Shown in pieces: positions 1 to 6,751 of a stretch of DNA of 13,363 bases. The position numbers and the translations under genes were made by a program. Position 1 is the stretch's first letter; each line of letters starts with the position of its first letter. Location: contig CATWBR010000071.1 in assembly GCA_958349075.1 (NCBI GenBank), positions 1-13,363 of the forward strand, in the 5' to 3' direction. This DNA is from an uncultured Clostridium sp. (GTDB taxonomy: Bacteria; Bacillota; Clostridia; Lachnospirales; Lachnospiraceae). The notes beneath the pieces are model-generated. The model worked only from the letters and a program-made list of their open reading frames with translations. It searched no databases and was not told where the DNA came from.

Positions 1-145
1 TTTTACTACTGTCATACCAGTAGCAAAAATTGCTTCTAACGCTCATAAATGGCAAAGCTCTTACTCCACATACCCATATCAGCATGGACATTTGACTGTC
101 AGTTAAATCGCATACCTGTTTTTTTAAATACTCTTTAATTTCCAT
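1..145 (-). CDS. Hypothetical protein, N-terminal 48 residues only (cut by window edge)
   Basis: An open frame begins at ATG 143-145 and runs off the left edge of the window, so only about 48 residues are visible. The start follows an AGGGTGG stretch that could serve as a ribosome site at short spacing; a GTG two codons upstream is an alternative. The peptide starts MEIKEYLKKQV, then has a helical-looking, slightly hydrophobic stretch (MLIWVCGVRALPFMSV) and an aromatic/Cys-containing segment (NFCYWYD). I do not recognise the family. Base use is more AT-rich than in the kinases upstream. It lies 78 bases after the stop of the membrane kinase and in the same frame, with no stop in between other than that kinase's TAG. 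It could be a last operon member or an independent gene; function unknown. Confidence 0.5.
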   Translation of the reverse strand, partial: MEIKEYLKKQVCDLTDSQMSMLIWVCGVRALPFMSVRSNFCYWYDSSK

Positions 146-223
146 GTGCACCACCCTGTTAAAGGTTCCATGTGTTAAACTGCCACGTTTACAGCAGCAT
201 TTTTCCTTGATGGAATCCTCATC

Positions 224-3016
224 CTAAACGCCCATATTTTGATGCAGTTCCTCATAAAGCGCATTCACATCGACCGGTTTCGGCACAAAACCGGTCATTC
301 CCGCCTCCATCGCCTTTTCCCGGTCCTCACGGAAGGCGTTTGCAGTCATTGCGATAATCGGAACGGATGCTGCATCCGGCCGTGCCAGTCCGCGGATGGC
401 GGCCGCAGCCTCCAGTCCGTTCATCTCCGGCATCCGGATATCCATAAGAATGGCCCTGATCTCTCCCCGGCCGCTTTGTTTAAACAGTTCTAATGCCTCC
501 CGTCCATTCTCCGCGCGGGTGACAATGGCTCCCTGCATGCGGAGCAGTTCGATGGCGATTTCCGCGTTGAGATCGTTGTCCTCCGCAAGGAGGATCTTTA
601 CACCGTCGAATCTGTTCTCTCTGAGCTCTGTCTCCGGGGCAGACCTTTTCACCGCCTGTCCCTTGGGGAGCGTCACGGTAAAATAGAACTCGCTGCCTTT
701 CCCCTCTTCACTTATTAGGGAAAGCTCCCCACCCATCAGACGGACGATATTCCTGCTTATGGCCAGTCCGAGTCCTGTTCCCTGGCTCTTAGAATAGTTG
801 GACCCAAGCTGCTCAAAGCTCTCAAAAATGCGGTGCTGTTCGTCCTGAGCGATTCCGATTCCCGTATCGCGTACCTGGATCTTGTATGAAACAACTGTCT
901 CCGTGGATATTTCCTCCGAAACACGGAGAAGAACACTGCCTCCGGCCCCGGTAAACTTAAACGCATTGGACAGCAGGTTGAGAATCACCTGCCTCAGACG
1001 CAGTTCATCCCCCACTATCATATCATGTGTAATAACTTCTTCCAGCTCGAACTTCAGTCTCCTGTTCGCAGCATCCTGCTGCAGCATATTTTCAACCTCA
1101 CTCAGCATCCCATGCATTGAAAAGTTTTCGGCTGCAAGCGTCATCTTTCCATTTTCAATGCGGCTCATATCCAGAATGTCATTGATCAGGCTCAGCATAT
1201 ACTCGGATGATGTTTTAATCTTTTTCAGATTCTTAGATGCCTTTTCGGGCACCCCGTCCATCATTGCGGTCAGGTCGGTCAACCCGACAATTGCATTCAT
1301 CGGGGTCCTGATTTCATGGCTCATGCGGGACAGGAATTCACTTTTGGCCCGGTTGTCGGCCTCGGCCTTCTCAAGTTCCCCCTGTATGGCAGCGGCGTGC
1401 AGACGTGTTCTGCTTATGATAATAACAACGATCAGGAGAAGGATAAGCCCCGCAGCCACCACAGTCACCGCCAGGGATGGGTTGGCATAGACAATACTGG
1501 TAAGCGTCATATGGGATTCCCCGATAGAAACCATGTTCCGGCTTCCAATGGCCCCATATTCATCGCTGCTGATATTGTTGAGCGCTTTATTGATGATTGA
1601 GAATAGTTCCGGTTGTACGGGACTTTTCATTGCAAAACTGGTTTCCCTGTGATCATTGATCAGATTCACCTGCATCAGGTTGGTAAAATTATTCTTTTGA
1701 ATAATACTTTCAAGATGTGTGGATGCGCCGTAAAAGAAGTCCACTTTACCGCGGTTGACATCGGAAAGCGCCTCTTCAATATCAGAATAATAGATTTCCT
1801 TATCCACAGTGATATTGTCCGGCATGTCCCTCCCTTCCAGTACACCTCCGATCAGTCCCTGGGCGGGATAACTGGATTCTTTATTCCTCACCAGGATGGA
1901 ATTCAGTTCTACGAAGGGTGTTGTCAGGGCCAGATTCTGTTCCACGGCATCTTCATCGGAACCAAAGTAAAAACCGAGCAGATCAGCCTCACCGCTCTGC
2001 ATCTTTTTGAGCATCTGCGCATAGCTTTCACAATAGACATATGAAAACTCCAGACCGGAATACTCGGAGATTTTCTGTAGTACATCAGGCACATAGCCAT
2101 TGTGGCCGTCCTCATTATTCAGGCAGAACAGAGGATGCCAGTCTTCGGGGACAGCTACCGTCACAGGTCCCCGCTGTCGGACATATTCCTTCTCTCTTGT
2201 ACTTAGCACCGCATTCATATTGGAAGCAGCAGGAAAATTTTTTTCATATAATTTCTTTGCAAAGTTGGGATCTGCCTCGTAAATCTTCTCCAGAGCCATA
2301 TTAAGGCCGTTAAGCACCTCCTGAGCATCCGGCTGAGCCACTATATAATGAGGCTGTGAATCAAATGCCGCCGCAACATAAAATCTATCTCCCAAATCCG
2401 TGCTGTTGCCCAGCAGCAAATCTACCTCGCCATTTTCCAGATAATAGTTCAGCCCCATGTGTTCCAACAACTGATCATTATTATAATATTTGATCGTACA
2501 GTCAATATTGTTAAGCTCCAGATATATCTTGAGCCGCCTTATATTCTCGGCAGCTTTTTCGAATACTCCAATTGTCTTTCCGTTAAATGACTGGAGATCA
2601 AAGCTCTTAATACTATCATCGTCTCTTCTTGCCAGCAGAATCAGTTTCGAATAGCCGCAATTATAGTCAGGATAGCCATACTCTTCCTCCAGGCCTTTTA
2701 TATAGTACTGACCACCCAGCAGGTCGAATTCCCCGGCCTGAAACCGGCTGAGCATTTCTTCATTCCCCACATCGATGTATTCATATTTCCACCCTGTGTA
2801 TTTGGCAATCTCATCGAGGACATCGACCACCAGTCCATATCTTTGTCCGTCCTCGGTAAGCATGGTATAACCTTCCGTTATGGGAAATGCTACACGAAGT
2901 ACATCAGACTCTGCCTCTTCGTCAGCCACGCTTGGAAATGACACCACCAGAATAAGCAGCGTCATAAGTACAACCATCATGTATTTTTTTATCTTACGGC
3001 CGTGTATTTGCCTCAT
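224..3016 (-). CDS. Membrane-bound hybrid sensor histidine kinase with two solute-binding domains (BvgS/EvgS-like)
   Basis: A 930-residue hybrid kinase expected to sense small molecules outside the membrane. Residues 11-31 form a signal/anchor segment (MMVVLMTLLILVVSFPSVA). Two tandem periplasmic-binding (SBP_bac_3-like, Venus-flytrap) domains follow at about 38-265 and 283-495, then a membrane helix at about 513-535 and a short Ala/Glu-rich helical linker. The kinase core has H567 in SHEIRTPMN, the N-box Asn N684, DTGIGI from D717 and the G2 box GTGLGL near 746-751. A C-terminal receiver has the acidic pair E812/D813, phosphoacceptor D859 (LMDIRMP) and K913. There is no PAS domain between helix and H-box, unlike BvgS itself, and no HPt domain, so the phosphate must pass to a separate protein. 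The start has GGAGGAG six bases upstream (3022-3028). The ligand is unknown; amino acids are common for this fold but not shown here. Confidence 0.93.
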   Translation of the reverse strand: MRQIHGRKIKKYMMVVLMTLLILVVSFPSVADEEAESDVLRVAFPITEGYTMLTEDGQRYGLVVDVLDEIAKYTGWKYEYIDVGNEEMLSRFQAGEFDLLGGQYYIKGLEEEYGYPDYNCGYSKLILLARRDDDSIKSFDLQSFNGKTIGVFEKAAENIRRLKIYLELNNIDCTIKYYNNDQLLEHMGLNYYLENGEVDLLLGNSTDLGDRFYVAAAFDSQPHYIVAQPDAQEVLNGLNMALEKIYEADPNFAKKLYEKNFPAASNMNAVLSTREKEYVRQRGPVTVAVPEDWHPLFCLNNEDGHNGYVPDVLQKISEYSGLEFSYVYCESYAQMLKKMQSGEADLLGFYFGSDEDAVEQNLALTTPFVELNSILVRNKESSYPAQGLIGGVLEGRDMPDNITVDKEIYYSDIEEALSDVNRGKVDFFYGASTHLESIIQKNNFTNLMQVNLINDHRETSFAMKSPVQPELFSIINKALNNISSDEYGAIGSRNMVSIGESHMTLTSIVYANPSLAVTVVAAGLILLLIVVIIISRTRLHAAAIQGELEKAEADNRAKSEFLSRMSHEIRTPMNAIVGLTDLTAMMDGVPEKASKNLKKIKTSSEYMLSLINDILDMSRIENGKMTLAAENFSMHGMLSEVENMLQQDAANRRLKFELEEVITHDMIVGDELRLRQVILNLLSNAFKFTGAGGSVLLRVSEEISTETVVSYKIQVRDTGIGIAQDEQHRIFESFEQLGSNYSKSQGTGLGLAISRNIVRLMGGELSLISEEGKGSEFYFTVTLPKGQAVKRSAPETELRENRFDGVKILLAEDNDLNAEIAIELLRMQGAIVTRAENGREALELFKQSGRGEIRAILMDIRMPEMNGLEAAAAIRGLARPDAASVPIIAMTANAFREDREKAMEAGMTGFVPKPVDVNALYEELHQNMGV

Positions 3017-3021
3017 ATAGA

Positions 3022-3028
3022 CTCCTCC
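3022..3028 (-). promoter_or_regulatory. Ribosome binding site of the membrane kinase
   Basis: Reading the minus strand, GGAGGAG ends five bases before the ATG at 3014-3016. This is a near-ideal Shine-Dalgarno match and fixes the start of the kinase ahead of its signal/anchor sequence. Confidence 0.75.
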
Positions 3029-3039
3029 ACCGGTACCAG

Positions 3040-3045
3040 ATTATA
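3040..3045 (-). promoter_or_regulatory. Possible -10 box (TATAAT) for the membrane kinase
   Basis: The minus strand carries a perfect TATAAT 23 bases before the kinase start codon, which would give a leader of about 17 bases. No good -35 hexamer sits 16-18 bases upstream; that region is a T7 run preceded by ACGCTG. A TTGACG is present but only six bases from the -10. The call rests mainly on the -10 match and on the 145-base intergenic gap, which is long for a strictly co-transcribed pair. Confidence 0.3.
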
Positions 3046-3086
3046 CGTCACCGTCAAAAAAACAGCGTTGTTTCCTTAAAATGCTT

Positions 3087-3110
3087 AAAACCGGTCAGTC
3101 ATTCCGGTTT
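3087..3110 (-). terminator. Weak hairpin terminator or attenuator after the cytoplasmic kinase
   Basis: AAACCGG and CCGGTTT (3088-3094 and 3104-3110) form a 7-bp stem with a 9-base loop, 52 bases beyond the stop of the cytoplasmic hybrid kinase. On the minus strand the stem is followed by TTTTAAGCATTTT, an interrupted U tract. It could give partial termination, so that the membrane kinase is expressed both by readthrough and from its own promoter. The short stem makes this uncertain. Confidence 0.35.
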
Positions 3111-3161
3111 GTTTCTCATTTACTGCACTTTCGGGTACTCCTCTGAAACCCTGCATCGTTT

Positions 3162-6100
3162 TTATCCTTCCTCTCTGAAAATAAGATGGTAAAGCGTCTG
3201 ATACAGCCTGTCCGAATCTATCGGCTTTGCCAGATGGGCATCCATTCCGGCCGCCTTGCTCTTTTCTATATCATCGTCAAATGCGTTGGCCGTCATTGCA
3301 ACAATCGGGATTGTTGCGGCGTCCGCATTGCTTAAATGCCTGATACTCGTCGTCGCCGTCAGGCCGTCCATGAGCGGCATCCTGATATCCATCAGGATCG
3401 CATCATAATACCCGGTTGACGATTTACTGAACAGTTCCAGCGCCCTGAGGCCGTTTTCCGCTGTATCAACGGTAAATCCCTTGCTTTCAAGCAGCATCAC
3501 GGCAACCTCAGTATTAATAGCATTATCCTCCGCCAGCAGCAGACGTCTTCCTGTAAAATTGTAGGCGGCCGCGTCCATCTGCGGCTTTCTCTCTTCCTTC
3601 TCCCCCAGCGCTTTAGAAAAAGCCGAAACCAGGGCGGATTTAAACATCGGTTTGCTCATTAAAAGGTTCACTCCGGCCAGTTTCGCCTCGTGCTCTATGG
3701 AAATCCAGTCATATGCGGTCATGATAATAATCGTAACCTCCGGTCCTACAATAGCCCTGATATGTCTGGCAGTCTCAATTCCATCCATTCCCGGCATTTT
3801 CCAGTCTATCAGAATCATATCAAAATATTTGCCCGCATCCCAGAGGCCCTGCACCCGCTCAACGGCTTTGCGGCCGCTGTCCACCCATTCTGCGGTAACT
3901 CCCATCTCACGCAGAGTGACAACCGCGCTCTCGCACACTACCACATCGTCATCTACGACAAGTGTTTTCAGGTGGGAAAAATTATAATTCTGCTTTTTCT
4001 GACAATGGAGCAGCTTCTCTTCTTCGGTAATCCCAAGCTTTACATCCACCGTAAATTCCGTACCAATTCCTTTGATAGAACGCACCGTGATTTTCCCGTC
4101 CATCAGATCCACAATACTCTTTGAGATTGCAAGTCCCAGCCCCGTACCGCCGTACAGAGCCGTAGTGCCGATGGATTCCTGGGAAAACGGTTCAAAGATG
4201 CGCGGAAGGAATTCCTCACTCATACCCACTCCCGTATCATTCACAATGAACCGCAGGGCAGCGGTGTTTTTCGTTCTCTGACGCTGTGACGCCGAGAAGG
4301 TGACTTTCCCCCCCTCACCGGTAAATTTGATGGCATTGCTCAGGATATTCAAAAGCACCTGCTGCAGCTTCATCGCATCACCTACATAATAGTCATCCAG
4401 CACCGGATCCACGATGCACTCATACTCCACTCCTTTTGCGGATGCCTGGGAGTAGCAGATAGAATTAAGCCCCACGATAAACTCTTCCGTGGGAATCTTT
4501 TCATTCTTTAAGAGCATCTTACCGCTTTCAATCCGGCTCATATCCAGGATATCATTGATTAACGACAGAAGGAACCGTGATGAGATGCCTATCTTTGAAA
4601 TACAGTCGGCAATCTGCTCATCATCGCCTACAGCCTGGGCGGCAATGGTACTCATACCGATGATTGCATTCATCGGTGTCCTGATCTCATGGCTCATCCG
4701 GGAAAGGAAATCCGATTTTGCAGCGTTCGCCTGCTCGGCAGCCACCAGGGCGGCGGCCAGTTCTTCCTTCTGGCGCTGTTCCTTCTGCACCACATCGGTC
4801 ACGTCGCTGCGCGCCACACAGACCCTGCCGAGTTCCTTCTCGATATAGAAGACCTGGAAACGTTTTACTCTCCTATTCCCCTCCTCATCCATCATCTCAA
4901 TGACAAATGAGTATACAGGCTCCTCAGACAGTCTCTTTTCCATATAATTATAATCCAGCTTCTCCAGGTATTCGCGTTTTGCCTCTTCATCCATAAAACG
5001 GTCTGCAAGCAGTCTGGCCTCGGCCTGGAACTTCCCCTCCGCCGCCCCTGCCTTCTGGCTGCTCTCATCAAAAGAGATAAGACGGTGGATATCACGCCTG
5101 ATATTAACCTCCGTAAGGAGCTCATAGTCAAGCCGGGTAATTTTTTTAAGCAGTTCCTCCTGAATCTTGTGAGCCGTATTATCCGTTGTATAGAAAAATG
5201 CGATCACATCGTCATTCTCCGGCTCCCGGTATAAACGGAAATTTGTACTGCTCCAGAACACGCCTTCCTCACCGCGCCTTCTCAGGAATTCAAAATGGTG
5301 ATCCGTCTTACCCGACGCATACTCCGCCAGCACCTTTTCACGTGCCAGCGAACTGCGGATGAACTCTCCATATGCCGGATCCACCGCAGCCTCCGACAAG
5401 TGTTCCACCATTTCATCAAAAGTACTTCCCACCCTGGCAACCGCCATCTGGGGAGTGCAAAGGTAACTCTCCATTCTATTGAGGGTGACATTGACGCGTC
5501 CCTGGGTGCTCCCTTCTTCGGAAGACAGTTCTACAAAGTAAGCCAGCTCCTGCTCATAGAGTTCATCATTTTTTTCCTGCAGGTATCTTTCATCCGTGAT
5601 ATCAAGAAGTACGCTGAAAAGCTGTCCCTCCCCCTTCTCCTGGAAGAGCTGGGCCTTAAGCGAAAACCACTTGATTGACCCATCCCTGCAGATAACACGG
5701 CTCTCGCTGCGGACCGTGTCGCCGAACTGCAATTGCGTCCTGATTTTCTGCAGCATAAGAGGCATGTCGTCCGGATGAATGACAGCCGACATTTTATTAC
5801 CCAGAGCGGTAAATTCTTCCCTGGTGTAGCCAAGGAACTCAAACAGGCCGTTGTTGGCGTCGATCACGGAAAGTTCCTCATCATAACGGCACCGGAAAAC
5901 GGCTCCCGGAATATTATTATAGAGATGAATCAGCTCATCCCTCATCTTTTTTTCTTCCGTGATATCGATGCAAACCGAAACAATAGCGGGACGTCCGTCT
6001 TCCGCCGTAAGCTTTCTGCCCGTATCATGAACCCATATGTAAGTGCCGTCTTTCTTGCGCATCCTGTATTCAACGATATATTCATCCCCCTCACGGAGCT

Positions 6101-6746
6101 GTGCATTTACCGTTTCATCCACGGATTTCCGATCGTCGGGATGTATACAGTTGGAAATCTTCCCCTCTATATCACGGACAAATTCCGTCTTATTCTCATA
6201 TCCCAGATAATCCAGCATCTGCCGGTTGATGAAATAGAACGGAAATCCGTCTTCAACATATCCTCCCATCATACCACCGGCCACGGAATCGTTTAAAAGT
6301 TCCTGTCTCTGCCTGCTGATGTGTTCCATCACGAGTGACAGGGGATAATGCTCTCTGCCCCTCTGGCTGCTACCGGGCTCCGCCACATGAAAACTTTTAA
6401 TCTTCCAGCTTTCGCCTTCCAAAGCCAGCGTAAAAAACGTACGCAGATGCCAGATATACTGCCTGTTTTTCAGCGTCATCTCCATAGAGAGATGGGTCAC
6501 TTCCGCCGTAATGCTTTGTTCATGGATCACTCTCATTTCACAAAAGAACGGTTCTGTAATCTCACTGATATCCTGACTTATATAAGCAGTCATCTCCGCT
6601 TTACCGCAGGCAAATTCATCCTCGCCGGTGCCTACAAAGTCAATATCATCGGAGAGAACACCGACTGCCGCTTCCCCGTCCCTCTGTTCGAACCAGGCCC
6701 GGCAGAAAGCCTGGGCCGTATCTTTCGCTGTAGTATAATGCTTCAT
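3162..6746 (-). CDS. Cytoplasmic hybrid sensor histidine kinase: NTF2-like, PAS, HisKA, HATPase, REC, REC
   Basis: A 1194-residue soluble hybrid kinase with no signal peptide or membrane helix. Residues 5-125 resemble an NTF2/SnoaL-like alpha-beta cone (AFCRAWFEQRD; TFFTLALEGESWKIKSFHV). Two clear PAS/PAC units follow at about 155-265 and 275-385, each with an IHPDD motif and a DGT/DGS-IKW type strand. Residues 400-650 look like one or two further divergent PAS folds, ending in a helical linker. The kinase core has H686 in SHEIRTPMN, N804, DTGVGM from D837 and GGTGLGL at 866-872. Receiver 1 has D932-D934, phosphoacceptor D981 and K1032; receiver 2 has E1073/D1074, D1120 and K1174. ATG 6744-6746 is preferred over an ATG nine codons upstream, because AAGGA lies nine bases before it and the upstream ATG has no usable spacing. 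It starts five bases after the c-di-GMP gene's stop, so the two are almost certainly co-expressed. Confidence 0.92.
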   Translation of the reverse strand: MKHYTTAKDTAQAFCRAWFEQRDGEAAVGVLSDDIDFVGTGEDEFACGKAEMTAYISQDISEITEPFFCEMRVIHEQSITAEVTHLSMEMTLKNRQYIWHLRTFFTLALEGESWKIKSFHVAEPGSSQRGREHYPLSLVMEHISRQRQELLNDSVAGGMMGGYVEDGFPFYFINRQMLDYLGYENKTEFVRDIEGKISNCIHPDDRKSVDETVNAQLREGDEYIVEYRMRKKDGTYIWVHDTGRKLTAEDGRPAIVSVCIDITEEKKMRDELIHLYNNIPGAVFRCRYDEELSVIDANNGLFEFLGYTREEFTALGNKMSAVIHPDDMPLMLQKIRTQLQFGDTVRSESRVICRDGSIKWFSLKAQLFQEKGEGQLFSVLLDITDERYLQEKNDELYEQELAYFVELSSEEGSTQGRVNVTLNRMESYLCTPQMAVARVGSTFDEMVEHLSEAAVDPAYGEFIRSSLAREKVLAEYASGKTDHHFEFLRRRGEEGVFWSSTNFRLYREPENDDVIAFFYTTDNTAHKIQEELLKKITRLDYELLTEVNIRRDIHRLISFDESSQKAGAAEGKFQAEARLLADRFMDEEAKREYLEKLDYNYMEKRLSEEPVYSFVIEMMDEEGNRRVKRFQVFYIEKELGRVCVARSDVTDVVQKEQRQKEELAAALVAAEQANAAKSDFLSRMSHEIRTPMNAIIGMSTIAAQAVGDDEQIADCISKIGISSRFLLSLINDILDMSRIESGKMLLKNEKIPTEEFIVGLNSICYSQASAKGVEYECIVDPVLDDYYVGDAMKLQQVLLNILSNAIKFTGEGGKVTFSASQRQRTKNTAALRFIVNDTGVGMSEEFLPRIFEPFSQESIGTTALYGGTGLGLAISKSIVDLMDGKITVRSIKGIGTEFTVDVKLGITEEEKLLHCQKKQNYNFSHLKTLVVDDDVVVCESAVVTLREMGVTAEWVDSGRKAVERVQGLWDAGKYFDMILIDWKMPGMDGIETARHIRAIVGPEVTIIIMTAYDWISIEHEAKLAGVNLLMSKPMFKSALVSAFSKALGEKEERKPQMDAAAYNFTGRRLLLAEDNAINTEVAVMLLESKGFTVDTAENGLRALELFSKSSTGYYDAILMDIRMPLMDGLTATTSIRHLSNADAATIPIVAMTANAFDDDIEKSKAAGMDAHLAKPIDSDRLYQTLYHLIFREEG

Positions 6747-6751
6747 TTGTT

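Noticed and set aside
882..1490. A 202-residue plus-strand open frame opposite the membrane kinase
   Set aside because: It is antisense to the HisKA/HATPase core, which has full motifs; the product is Ser/Ile/Leu-rich with no recognisable domain.
3017..3161. A 23-codon minus-strand frame starting MQGFRGVPES in the gap between the two kinases
   Set aside because: No ribosome site, and it overlaps the hairpin; it looks like chance.
5733..6296. A 187-residue plus-strand open frame opposite the PAS region of the cytoplasmic kinase
   Set aside because: Antisense to well-supported PAS domains, with no start signal and no recognisable fold.
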